A DNA stretch of 27,752 nucleotides from Coemansia sp. RSA 487 (taxonomy: Eukaryota; Kickxellomycota; Kickxellomycetes; Kickxellales; Kickxellaceae), in contig JANBRJ010000142.1 in assembly GCA_027577595.1 (NCBI GenBank), forward strand, positions 1 to 27,752, in the 5' to 3' direction. A model generated the notes under the pieces. It was not told where the DNA came from and searched no databases. It worked only from the letters and a program-made list of their open reading frames with translations. A program made the translations under genes and the position numbers. Shown in pieces: positions 1-11,800 of this stretch; the stretch's first letter is position 1; each line of letters begins with the position of its first letter.

Positions 1-55
1 CGCGCAAACATCGTCCTCCGACACGGCGCAAATTACCTTGTCACCTGGCACGAAG
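1..55 (-). CDS. Possible exon of a neighbouring gene, running off the left edge (CSL4-like?)
   Basis: On the minus strand the frame entering the left edge reads FVPGDKVICAVSEDDVCA without a stop. Just upstream of it (towards higher coordinates) lie an acceptor-like 'aacag' and a branch-point-like 'tttaac' about 20 bases away, so it could be an internal exon. The VPGDK start followed by a short acidic stretch resembles the N-terminal ECR1_N region of exosome component CSL4 (EXOSC1), but the match is short and from memory. I found no good first exon between this point and the CBS gene, so both the gene and its start are uncertain. It may also be chance. Confidence 0.22.
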
Positions 56-378
56 CTGTTATATTTTTTACGTTAAACTCTTTTCGCTTAAGCGCAAAAT
101 CTTTTGCACAAAATAGTACTGTTTCAAAAGGCGATATAATTTCTGGAAATGGAGTGATAAGATTTCGTCATTCGAGTCGCATAGCACGTGAGAGGCAGCA
201 AACCAAAAAATCTCCGATATGCTCGCGTCATACTAATTTTGTATAACCTTCCGAGCAGAAATAAATTGCAAACGGCCTGAGTCTTTTCCTTTTCGCCATG
301 GTATCTACTTCTTTTCTTTCTTCTCCATATTCTTTTATTCCTCTCTTTCTTCACCGATAATAATATACCATATTAAAG
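56..378. promoter_or_regulatory. Intergenic spacer and leader of the CBS-domain gene
   Basis: No supportable gene. A CT-rich tract at about 300-355 on the plus strand, followed by an AT-rich stretch (gataataatatacc) directly before the ATG at 379, looks like a fungal core promoter and leader. The minus-strand open frame at 124-354 has no recognisable features and lies in this leader. If the left-edge exon is real, the spacer would serve two divergent genes. Confidence 0.4.
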
Positions 379-1976
379 ATGAAAGTTCCAGCCCTTGAAA
401 AGTATACAGTACGCCACGTACTCGAGTATCGCGGAAAACCCACACTTCAGTACTCGGTTACGGAAAACGACACCATTGAGGATGCTCTTGCGCTGATGAG
501 CAGATATGATATTGTGTCTGTTCCTGTGTTTGGGAGCTCAAGCGTGTCTGGATCCAACAATGGCGCGTTTGTTGATATTCTTTCGGTGTACGACCTTCGA
601 GACTACATAGTCAATTCACCTGTAAGTTATAGCATCGCTTTCTATTCGTACTGAATGGAGCGGAAGAGGTTTCGCCCCTTCTTTTTCTCTTTTAACTGGA
701 GAAACAACAAAATGGCGAGGAAAGAAAAAAAAGGTTTCCCACACTGTATAGCATTTTGAAGGAGGGGCATGTGAGGATCCCCTGGGGCGTGTGACAAACA
801 AAAAAATAGAGCAAGGCAGGTCTGGATGCAAGCACTTGTTCCTTCATATTTCTCTTGCAGCCGCGTGGTTTCTATTGTTCTTATTTTTTGCTGTGCGTCC
901 ACCATATGGAGAAAAGAACATTTCATCATGTTCTTAACGCAATGGGTGCAGGATTGCGTGCATGGAGGGAACAATCCGCTTGCTCTTGTGCATTAATAAC
1001 CTCGATTCCAAAACATTGGGTTTTTCTGAAAACGCTTGCTAATGGCATTTCCATTGCTTGGTTACCTTCCTTATTATCTAATCTCTTTGAAGGTTTGTAG
1101 GGTCTGGACAACGAGGTTGAGTTCCAGCTGCTTTCCAGCCACGCATCGGGTAAACCCACCATTCTACAGACCACTGTTGCGCAGGTCGTGCGTTCCCGCA
1201 AACACGCATCACAAGAGATCGATGCCCAAGAATCGCTGGAAACCCTTATGCGTCTGTTCACCGTGCGCGGGCAGCATCGCGTGCTGGTCACAGGAATGCC
1301 TGATGCAGAGGATGATGCGCTTTTATCCGAAACAGCGCAGCAGGTTCCCAAGTCGCAGCGCGAGCGTGGAGGCTCCGTTGACAGCGGCTGCTCTTCGCTG
1401 CCTTCAAACAATGAACACGATGACGACGATGACGGCTACGGATACCATCGACCTGGGCAACACGTAGCGGCATCCACCATCAACGGAGCCATCTGCGGGC
1501 TGACTCAATACGACGTCCTCCGCTTTATCCAGCACCACAACCACCAGCTCGGCCACCATATACTGGATACCACAGTCACCGATATCATGAAAGAGCTCCC
1601 GCACCAGCATCTCTTTCTGAAGAAAATAACAGTCCGCGACTCGGCTCTCCATGCCCTGAAGCAGCTCTCTGCCGCACATGCCAGCGCACTTCCTGTGGTC
1701 GACTACGACGGCAAGCTGATCACTGAGGTTGCAGGAACATCTATGCGCAGCCTAACTACACAGATGCTCGGCTTGCTGGGAAAGCCAGTGCTTGCCTATA
1801 TGTTTGGGTTGCGGATGCCAGTAGATGATCCATACATCGTCCACTCGAACTTTAACATCTCCCAAATAATGTCCGGCCTGTTGCGTATGAATTGCCGTCG
1901 TGCCTGGGTTGTCGATTCCGAGGAGCGGCCCTTGGCTGTGATCTCTCTTGCTGACGTATTGAACCATTTCTTGTAG
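379..1976 (+). CDS. Protein with four CBS domains (two Bateman modules), AMPK-gamma/SNF4-like or CBSX-like
   Basis: Two exons, 379-621 and 1101-1976, join in phase 0 across a gtaagt...ag intron and give 372 residues. CBS1 lies at about residues 8-80, CBS2 at about 115-240, CBS3 at about 245-315 and CBS4 at about 316-372. The nucleotide-binding signature S/T-x-x-D is present at the end of CBS1 (SVYD, 69-72), CBS2 (TQYD, 216-219) and CBS4 (SLAD, 363-366). CBS3 has TSMR instead and lacks the Asp, so one of the four ribose-contact positions appears lost. CBS2 carries a hydrophilic insertion of about 55 residues (148-205) with a run of Asp. Tandem Bateman modules bind adenine nucleotides and act as energy sensors (AMPK gamma/SNF4, plant CBSX, yeast Sds23). 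I cannot assign orthology, and no kinase or glycogen-binding domain is fused. It is convergent with MIX23. Confidence 0.85.
622..1100 (+). other. Intron of the CBS-domain gene (479 bases)
   Basis: Donor gtaagt directly after Pro81, acceptor tttgtag before Gly82, and a ctaat branch-point-like motif about 20 bases upstream of the acceptor. Protein continuity across the join (IVNSP/GLDNEVEF) fits a CBS1 helix running into the linker. Open frames inside it (for example 855-1100) have no recognisable content. A second acceptor-like 'ttgcag' at about 860 is present, but using it would not give a sensible protein. Confidence 0.75.
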
Positions 1977-2104
1977 TATCAAAAAAAAAGTAAATACATG
2001 TCTACAAAAAAACACAGCTTGATGTTACAGCATTAAGCGGGACCTTAATAGTATATAAAGTATTAAAAAATCTATTCGCAAATTTATTTTTCTCCGACTA
2101 TGCT

Positions 2105-2593
2105 TCATTTTTCGCGTTGGTTCAAAAAGTCCTCAAACTCTTTTGGAAACTCAAAGAACTGGCACCTTGATCTAAATACATCCAGACTGCGTTTCCGCAC
2201 GATATCCTCAACGCCCCTTTCATTAGCTATCCAATCTCTCTGCGTCTCCAGCGAAAAGAGCTTGGATCTACCACTGCCACCGTTCTTCCGGTCGTTCATT
2301 TTGGTCTCCTCGATCTTCTGATCCAGCACACCCAAACACAAGCTGATGTCCCGTTCCCTCCGCCGGTACGCAGTCTGTAGTATCTGGAATACAGCCATGC
2401 ACTCGCCCTCGGCTGCGGTGTTTGTGGTGTTCATTCTCAGTATTATATTATCGTCCACTTTGCGAAGATGTTTCATGACTGCTTTGAAATGACTCATGTC
2501 CAGGCAAATCCGGGTGCTCATTTCAACATCGGTTGCACGTGCTTTGGCTTTCAGCTCCTCCAACGTTGCTAAACTACCGTTATCGCGACTCAT
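2105..2593 (-). CDS. MIX23: MIX23 / CCDC58 family protein (Cid2 domain), mitochondrial intermembrane space
   Basis: Single exon, 162 residues, close to the usual family length of about 140-200. Family features are visible in order: a Cys followed by F-x-x-x-M-x-x-L-R-x-x-D-D-x-I (residues 30-51), an N-T-T motif (about 55-57), Cys65 and Cys86 spaced C-x20-C within a helix rich in charged residues (as I recall for human CCDC58), then RDWI...GVEDIVRKRSLDVFRSRC near the C-terminus. MIX23 is imported into the intermembrane space by the MIA40 route and influences mitochondrial protein import; fungal members are also annotated as caffeine-induced death protein 2. It lies 257 bases downstream of the TOM1-type gene on the same strand and converges on the CBS gene (128 bases between stops). 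I see no odd features. Confidence 0.85.
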   Translation of the reverse strand: MSRDNGSLATLEELKAKARATDVEMSTRICLDMSHFKAVMKHLRKVDDNIILRMNTTNTAAEGECMAVFQILQTAYRRRERDISLCLGVLDQKIEETKMNDRKNGGSGRSKLFSLETQRDWIANERGVEDIVRKRSLDVFRSRCQFFEFPKEFEDFLNQREK

Positions 2594-2850
2594 TATTGTT
2601 TTTCTACTCCCGGGTATCTAGAACTTGGAACTTCAGAAAATTGATAAATGTACAAAAGAGCGATAGTAAAACAAAAAAAAAAAAGAAATAAAGAAACTGG
2701 AAGAGATAATCACATTTCTGAACAGATCCCTCCCCCACCATTACTGTCATCACAAAAAAAAACATTGAAATATCCGATCATCACTTGATACAAAAAAACT
2801 GAGAAACAAAATGGAATTGAAACAAGTAAAAACAAAAAGACGGTTTCGTC
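2594..2850 (-). promoter_or_regulatory. Spacer holding the MIX23 promoter and the 3' end of the HECT ligase gene
   Basis: AT-rich spacer of 257 bases with several plus-strand A runs (minus-strand T runs), the longest at about 2672-2683. No open frame of note. Its position implies a short promoter for MIX23 and the poly(A) region of the upstream ligase gene. I cannot pick a single poly(A) signal with confidence. Confidence 0.4.
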
Positions 2851-5800
2851 TCACATAAACCCAAAGCCTGTGCTGCACTCCGAAATAGCAAGCAAAAGAC
2901 TCGATCTCAACGTGTCGTAGCTGTCAAACATTGGCAGATCTAGCTGGTTAAAGCACGTGTGCGCTGTCGGAAGACGCACAGGCATCGTAAAGTCCTTATG
3001 GATCTGGAACTTTTGCACGCCCTGGTTGCCATGTAGATGCGCAAAGCCCTCGAGCGGCACTTTGCTTGTGCCAGTAACGAACTGCAGCAGCTTTGCGCGC
3101 TCCTCCTGGTCGAACGAACGCACTGCTCGCCAGAACCATTGGATCTGTGCGGTGCTGGAATTGTAGCCGCCATGGTACTCGGTGTTGTTGCGCCAGTCAT
3201 CCACATCGATGTCTGGCATGCCACTGATCAAAAGCTCCAGCTCTTGCTCGTTGAAAATCCCGATCAGATCGTTTGGAATTACATCGTGGAAGCCGGCCAG
3301 GAACGCCTTGATCTGCTCCTTGATCGCGCCGTACAAGCGCTGCTCTGTCACCAGGCGGACATAGTCGGCCTTGTTCTCCTCGGTCACAAGCACATCGCGC
3401 CCGTTCGGAATAAGATCAATGATTTTATGCTGTCCAAAGTTGTCGACCTCGATGCTGAAGGTCTCCTCAAACACATCCGTGATGTCGTTGTCAAGGATCC
3501 ACTCAAGGGACTTGTAGTAGCTCGGATCGATCGCCTCCATATCGCGATAGTCTACTTTGCGGTTCAGCATGTGCTTGTAGAACGACCGCGTAAAGTACGC
3601 ATCCAGCACGCGCTGGTCGACGATTGCCTTGCCAATGATGCGGCCGACAAACTTAAAGTACAGCAAGTGGTCGGGGTTCGCCCAGCTTTGCGGGTTCGGC
3701 TGGTATGTCACGCGGCCTGAGGCAGACGGCTTGAACAGCGCATAGTCCGGGTTGAACATCTGCCGGGCAAGCGCCTGGAACCATTCGCGGCTGACGCCGC
3801 CGGCATCCACACCCTCTTCATCAAAGAACTTGACATGGATACGTCCACGCCTGATCTCGTCCCCCGACTTGCCAACAAACTTGTGAAACGAGTCCTCAAA
3901 CACGGTCTCGCGCCGCACATCGACGCGCAGAATGTTGCCCAGAAGACGCGATCCTCCACGTCTGCTGTTTGCGCTGCTGTTGATGTCGTCGTGGAGGCGC
4001 TGGTAAAAGTACGACCGCTTGTTATCAAAGTCCAGCACGTGCGGATTATACACAAGTAGCGAGAAGGAGCCGCTCAGTAAACCGGGGTTGTTGCGGACGA
4101 GCGTGTTAAGGATCTTCTTGTGCTTTTCTGTAAAGTTCTGGAAGTACGCTTCGCCAGAGCTAGTCGCAGACGGCAGGGACTGTAGAGACTGCGTCGATGC
4201 CGACGAAACCAGTCCAATGCTTGTAGACGATGTGGGTGGAACAGCTCCTCCCCCGACTCCTGGCTCGCTGCCCTGCAACGCTGCTTGCTTGCTCTTCTCG
4301 CCAACGACCGGCTTGAAAACAACCATAAAGCTTTCGATAAGCGGCAGCAGAACCGTGGCAACATGCGCCAGCTCGGACGAAAGGTTGGTGTACTGCAAGC
4401 ACTGGCTGGTGGCTTCCCACAGCGGCACGAACCCAGAGTCCTGGCTCAGCGACAGAGAGCGCAGGCGCAAGAGCTCGCTCGTCAGCGTCGTATCTTCCTC
4501 CGCTTCGTCCGTTACAGCTGTTGTAGCCTGTGCTGCAGAAGCCACAGCTGGATGGGCTGAGGCGTCCATATCCATATCGCCGCTGCTGGAGGGCTTACTC
4601 TGCACCTGGTGCTGCTTTTCTTCCAATCGCTTGGTCACGGTGGTAGTAATGTAGTCGATAGCCATGAGCAAACGCAGCAGGCGCGACTGGTGTGACGACG
4701 CGGGAGAGAACTTGGAGAGCGTAATGTCGCGGATCTTGTCCAGAAGCTCTGTGGAAAGCTCGGCAGGTGTTTTCTGGCCAGGCGTAGCAGCAGGGGTATT
4801 GTCGGTGGCACTGTGGTGGTGATCACCGCCACCCACAGCATCGGACTCATCGGCAGGCTTAAGCTCCTGGAGCACCTTCAAAAGCATGTGGATCTCAGCG
4901 CAAAGACTGGTTGACATTTCCGAGGCACGACTCACGAGCTCCTCAGTGATAATCGACAGGATCCCAGAGATGTTTGACAGATTCTGGATCAGGCTCAGTG
5001 TGTGCTGGAATGTCCGCGACGTGCACTCGCCAGCAGCAAGAACGTTGACTATAGCGCGCAAGGCATGTGCAGGGATCTCGGGCAGCTGAACAGCAAAGCG
5101 GTGTTGCTTGTCAGATGACGGATCCGCCGTGGCATTGCCACCGTCCGCATCATGCTGCTGTTGCTGCTGTTGCTGCTGCTGAGAGCGGCTCACTTCCTGG
5201 TTGCGACGCACAATGCTTCCAAGGGGCTTGGTGATGGTCGACAAAAGCTGCATAAGCGGCTCGGTGATTGTGTTTCCATGGCCATAGTACAGGGGCTTCT
5301 CGAGCAGCTCAAGCAGGTGCACAACCGGGAACCCGCTGTCCTCATCTGCCGCTGTGCTACGGGATTTTCCAGGCAAGGTCTTCAGCGAGCCCGACTCTGT
5401 CAAAAAGTGCATCGATGCGCGCGGGTTGAGCGAAGCCAAGCTGTGCAGTATGTCGAGGCAGCGCTGTGCTGGGACATATGCAGGCATGTCTGCTTTGAGA
5501 TCGGAAAGCGGGAACGAAAAGTCGGGGCTCTGCTGCTGAACAAGCGACGAGGTGAACTGGGTCACTGCAGGCGTGCCCAAGAGCATTGTGGATCCCGGCT
5601 GGTCGCCAACAGCGCCTGCCACTTGAAGAACCTCGCCAGGACCTTTCGACGGTGGACGCTGCGGCGTCTTTGCTACGGCAGAGCTGCTGGTGCTTGGTGC
5701 GCCTGCTGCTCCAGGCTGCGTCGACGAGTCCTGCAGCTGCTCTGGTACGAGGCTGCTGGCAATGACCCTGCGGATAACCGCATCGACGTCAGAAAGAGTT

Positions 5801-8800
5801 GTTGCATTGCTGTCGAGAATCGACAGTATGAGCTGGATAAACTGCGACCGCGTGCGCCCGTTCTCGCAGATATACTGGATGGTCTTTACAATCAGCGAGC
5901 TCGAAAGCGCGTGGCTGGGCATAAAAATAAACCGCGTAAGCGCGGCGAGCTCGGGGCGACTAAGCAGCTGCACGCCGATATCACGCGACGCAATCTTCTT
6001 GCGGCGCTTCTCGCGAACGCGCGTTTGCTCTGCAACATCCTCTCTATCCTGGCCTGCGCTGCCACCGAAAAGACTGTACCGAGGACCACCGCTACCAGCG
6101 ACGCCAATGCGCACGCGCTCGCGGATTGCAGCGTCAAGCGACGACATGTTCGGCGCAGAGATCGAGGCAGAAGCGTTATGTGATGTGGCGCCGCTCATGG
6201 GGCCAGACGATGCTTCGCGCTGCCGCAACATCTGCTCACGCTCCAAAAGCTGTCTCTGAAGCCGCTCCTGCTCAAGGACCTCCTCGCGGATTTCGGGCGG
6301 AAGGGCATCAAGGAACTCTTGGCTGATCCCTTCGGTGGAGCCTCCTCCTGCCTGGGCAGCATTGTTTTCTGCTGCTCCGTCTGCTGCACCTGTGCCCGAC
6401 GCCTGCTGTTCGGCACGCAGCTCCTCGCGGCGGCCTTCAATGACCTCCATGCGCAATTCATCAGGCAGCGCAAGCAAGAACTCCAGATCAATACCAGTAT
6501 CGGTTATGTCAATGTCCTGGCCATTGATAGTGACAAACACAGGTTCGGGTGCCACTTCTTCGGCATGCGACTCTGAACCATTGTCGCTACCCGCGCTAGC
6601 ATTGTCATCGTTGTCGTCATGGTTGTCATCGTTGTCATGGTTGTCATCGTTGTTGTTGCTGTTGCTGTTGTTGTCATCGTCATCGTCATCGAGCACCATC
6701 TCTGAGCTGTCGTCGGCCGCTGGCGAATCACCCTTTGCCTCTTGCTGCTTGCGGACATCCTCCTCACGCAGCCGAGCCTCTTCGGCTACGCGGGCCTCTT
6801 CTTCGCGACGACGGCGCTCCTCGTCCTCCTTCTCCATCCGCCTGCGGTCAGAAATGGCAACCCTCCGCATGGTCTCGACCTGGTACCGTCTCTTCAAGAT
6901 GTTCTGCTGGATCGCTTGCGGTATAAGGGCGTTCAGGATGCCGTTGACGATGCTGGGAATGCAGCTCGTGGCATGCGAGCCAAACTCCATGCGCGCCTCC
7001 TCTTGCCAGCGCTCGATTGTGCTCAGCGGCATGTATCCGTCGATTGCTGCTACGGCCTGGTACACGCGGATGAGCTGCTCGAAAACAGCCACCATCTGCG
7101 AGCTGTTGTCGCTCAGCGCATCCTTAACCGTGCTGTCTCTGCTGGCCGGCTCCGGCGCCTTCTCTGTCCATGCAGCAGGCCGCATTTGGTTGCTCGCCCC
7201 TGGAATCAGATCGTGCGTGTGCGCAGGGCGCCGGCCGTTGGAGAGGGCGTTGGAAAGGCGCGTGGCCAGAAGCTGTCCAAGCTGGTACACGTCGTCCGGC
7301 GTCGATTGGGCTGGCCCATGCAGTGCGCTGCGAGACACACGCTCGGCGCGAGCCTGCAGCGTGTTGCGGTCGTTTCTGTCCTGGCGGTTGCTTTGCTCCA
7401 TCATTGGGTGCGTCATGTCGTGTGCCGCCCCATTGACGCCGCCGATGGCGACTCCCGAGCGCATCATATTCGGCATGCGAGGGAGCCCAACGCCTATGGG
7501 CGCATGGCCGCCTTGCGAGAAGAGCGGATTTCCAATGTTGATGCCAGTGGACGAGATGCCGTTCGAGATGGTGAGAGGGCGGTTTGGCGCAAGTGACGGC
7601 ATGGCATTCAGCCGCGGCTCTCCGTGGAGCCCGCCGAGGGTGCTTCCGTCGCGGTTCGTGGAGAGCCGCCCAGCAATCATCCCGACGATGAAGTCGGACA
7701 GATGCGACTGGGACACGGGTCTGAGGCGCCCGTTGTCGTCCATTGCCTCCATGGTGATTTCAAAGGACTCAGGCATGTCGTCGACAAAGGAGTCGGCCTC
7801 ATCGCCGCTTTCGTCGCTCTCTCCCTCCTCACTCGTGGTGTGGTCGTTCGCGTTGTCGTCGGCACGCTCAGCTGCCTGCGCAGCTCCGTCGATGTGCACG
7901 GGAGCACTGCCAGCAGCTCCGTTGCCGTCTTGGCCGGCGCGCGGGCCGTCGCCGCCGCCGCCGCCACCTGCGCTAGGAGGGCGGCTGCGGCCTGCCAGCC
8001 GAGGAGGGTGGTGGTGATGATGGTGGTGATGGTGGAAGCCGGCGAGCGGCATGACCTGGATCCCGTCCATTTCGGTGTCCGAGAGGTCGGTGTCCCACTG
8101 GCCGTCCTCCTGGTCCCGGTTAGCTGAGCGGTGCTCCTCGTCGGTCATGACCACCTCGCCCTCGAGGTCGCTTCCATAAAAGTCGGCTCCCTCGTTGTCC
8201 TCATCCATCATCTGCGCCTCCTCCTCGCGCATCACGCGATCCATCTCGTCGTCGCCGTCGAGCAGCCTCAGCGCATTGCGGATGGAGAAGCCAAACTGCT
8301 CGTTCATGTTGCCGGCGCTGGCGCTGTCGCCAGGCCTGCGGCGGATGTGGATGTCCATTTCATCGCCGTTGTCGCCCCCATCGCTATCGTCATCCATCTC
8401 ATCGTCGTCGCTGTCCTCGCTGCCGTCCTCGTTGCTGCTGCCGCTGTCGTCGTCGTCGTTGTCATCCTCGTCGTCGTTGTCGTCATTGCGGCCACGCATC
8501 ATAGTCTCCATGGCCATCGCATCCTCGTCGTCGGAGCCAACAACAACAACGCCTTCAGGATCCTCGTCAATGATAGCGTCGTCATCCAGCTCGTCTTCGG
8601 TGTCGAAGTCGCTGAGAGACGAGTTGCCGTCGTCGTACAGCTCTTCCTCGTACACGTCATCCATCATGGCATCGTCGTCGTACTGCTCATCGTCGCCATG
8701 CCCTGCTGCAATGCGCTGGTTCTGGTGCAGCCCAAGCGCAGAGTTCTCGTACAAGTCGGGAGGAATGTCCCCATCCTCGTCGGCGGGCGCATTCTCCTCG

Positions 8801-11800
8801 TCCAGGAGATCGAGGTTGAAGCTGCGCTGCCCCGTTGCCTGCGGCATCTTCTCCTGGCCGGACTTTTCCCACGCCTCAAGCACTGCCTCGCGACTTATCT
8901 TGACTGCAGCCTTGGACAGGTGCTCAATCGGGCGCAGGAAGAGATTCAGCATGTCGCGGCTTTGCGGGTGGTTGAGGTTCAGTCGGCTGCTTGCGGCAGT
9001 TAGGAAGTCCAGGATGCCTCGCTCGAGGAACATCTTCTTCAGGATGTTGGTGCTTTCCTTGTCCCTCTGCTTGTCACCGGCAGCCGCCTGGTTGCGTGAC
9101 ACAGAAAGCTGCCCGTGGTTGATCGGCCGGGCAATAACCAACTTGTATGTGAGATGAGCCAGCGAGGTCAGGCGAGCGTAAATGATGTCAGTGCCGCCAA
9201 CCCCAGACGCCGTCGCAGAAAGACACTCGCGGAACGCACGCACTATATGGTCCAGCACAAGCTGCCGCGCTGCCATGAGCGACGCATCGTAGTTGCCCTC
9301 GAGCGACTCGACCGTGCCTTCGTTCGGCGCAGCGGGGCGATGCTGCTCGGAATCTTTGTCGCTCTTGCGCACGGTCGTCGTAGACCAGCTCTCCTGGTGT
9401 CGCACGCAGATGGTGCTGAGCAGCGCGGTTGCCCAGAAAGTCACCGAGCGAGACAAGAGCCCGCGCACAGTTTCGATCTGCTGCTTTGCAATGTCTAGCA
9501 CCTGGTCAAGCTCCGTGCCCAGAGCAGTAAGCTCTGTCTTGCTCTTCTTCTTCGGCCCCACCTTGGAGCTCATAACAGCTTCGCGCACAATAAGGTCGTG
9601 CACAAGGTGGCTGACCAGTGGCGCGCGCACACGCAGCAGCTGCGGCGGCGGCATCGTTTGCTGCTGGCCATAGGTGCTCTCGTTGCTAGTCGGAAGCGCC
9701 TTCCCCTTCCCCTTATCCTTGTCCTTGTCCTTATCCTTGCGTGGACTAAGCAGCTGAGGAGCAACATTGTTGCGCGGGATAAAGATGGAGCGGAGCGCAA
9801 ACGGGAAAGATGCAATAAGCTCAGACAGACACTGCATAAGGAAACAGCGGTAAGCAATCGTGTCGGCGTTGTCGTCAGAAGACGCACCGGACAAGGCACC
9901 GCCAGAGGACGCAGCTCCTCCACCCGCTGCAGCCGAAGAAAGCGCTACATGGCTAGATGAGCGGGGCTTGCTCGGTGTAGCCTGTGCTTGCGTCTCGACT
10001 GTGGTTGCTGCACGAGCGATGTGCAGCGCGCTGCCGACCGGACGCAGTGAAAGAACCTCCTCGACGATAAACTCGACGACTCTACAGGCAAGCTTCTCGG
10101 ATTCAGGGTCCAGCTCGTAGGGCACAAAGCCCTTTTTCTTCGTCTTTTCTGACAGGTATGCCTGGAACTCCTTGGCCGCGCCGCCCTCGTCCTTAGACTC
10201 CCTTTCGCCGGTATTTGCCGAAGCAGAGGCTGCAGGATCGGCGCTACTGCTATGTCTGGCAGTGTCGCTAGGCTCATCCGAGCCAGGCGGCTTGTTGTCG
10301 TTGGCCTTGGTCGCCAGTTCCTTGCCCTGGGCATCCGGATGCGTATCCTCGATGGGCAGCTCCTCGTAGCGATCGACCTCCTCCTCGTCCAAAAGCTTTG
10401 TCGACCGCCAGGCAAGAGCCATCCAGCTGGCATTCATCTCATCGTTGTATGTAGGCATGAAGCAGCGCTCGGTGGTCACTTGCGTGTACAGCTCAGGCTC
10501 ACGCATTGCATATGCAAGCGTCCCGCGCACGTAGTTGTTGGCATCGGTAGACGTAAAATGCGGACCCTCAAACCACCCTTGGATCAGGTTCTCCATGATC
10601 AGACGCAGAACCGGCTTGCTCTCGATAACGTGACGCAAGACATACATGATAAGCGTCCGCTCCTGGCGCAGCTCGGTTTGCTTTTCCTTCGGAATGGCCA
10701 TCAGTGCGTTGACAAGTCCCGTAGGTGTCTTCTCCTTGGAAATCGCTGCAGTCGTGCTGGGCATATCGCCGGACGAGAGCGTGCGCATCACCCGAACCAC
10801 ATTGGCCAGACGGCCGCTGTCGAGGAACTCGACTGCAAAGTCTGGGTCTCTGGTGAGAATAACAATCAGCCTCAGCAGCGCATTCAGCAAAGGCGGCGCA
10901 AAGTCGGGCACCGGCAAGGAAAAGAACTGCGTTGCTAGGCGCTGGAGCTCGCGTCTTTCCTCGGTTGCAAAAACCGGCTCGAACTGCGCTGCTTCCGTAC
11001 CAGCTGCCGCATGGGTGCCGCCTTCGGATGCCTCATGCCCCTCGCTGGAGCTGCTCTCATCGTTAGACATGATCGGCTCGAATGCCGACCCGGATAGCTC
11101 TTGGCCAGGCGTGGTAGTATCGAATATACGGCTAATGAGGTCTCCTCCTGAGGCGCTGTCAAAAGAAACGCCAAGCGGATTGCTCGACGCAGGAGCAGGA
11201 ATAGACTCGTTGTCAAGCGCAGCGGATGACGGTGGAAGTTTCGTCAGACCACGCTTAGCAATGCGATGAAGCTCTTCTTTCTTCTCAGCGGTCTGTTGCG
11301 GCGGCTTGCAATCGCGCTGGAGAAGAAGCTCGATGACCAAAAGCAGGGCGGTTGCCCAAGCCGGCGACTTGTCTTTGCGCTGGCTTGCCACATCCAAAGC
11401 CTGTACAAGATGCGAGCTGAGCTTTCCAGCCAACGGATGGATTTCGTCCAAGAGCTGCACGTTGCTTAGCAAAACAGCCCATAGATGGGCGTGGGCGGCC
11501 AGCTTTTCGTCAGCATCCTTGTCCTCGCTTGACGCTGACACAGAGTCAAGCAGTGGCATAAACGCGTTTAGCAGCATGTGCACTGCTGGCCCTGAGTGGT
11601 TCTTTCGCAGGACAAGTTTGAGCACGCCTCGCAGCTGGAAAACAGCCTTGTCCCTGAACTCGTCCACGATCTCAATGGCGCGCGGGACAATGCTCTCAAA
11701 CAGCTCGTCGCGAAGCTTGTTGAGTCTATGGCGTCGCTCGACTTCCTCGGCCTCCCTTGCGTCGCACCATTCGCGATTTGTGTACGGCTCGATGCCAGTC

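Noticed and set aside
5152-6183. 343-codon plus-strand open frame
   Set aside because: It is antisense to the conserved part of the ligase, starts in the reverse of the poly-Gln tract as poly-Leu, and has no recognisable content.
6335-8017. 560-codon open frame on the plus strand opposite the HECT ligase
   Set aside because: It is very rich in Ser and Arg, as expected from the reverse of Asp/Glu codon runs. It shows no domain and lies fully inside a clear, conserved gene.
8195-9157. 320-codon plus-strand open frame with poly-Ser
   Set aside because: It is a shadow of the acidic domain on the other strand.
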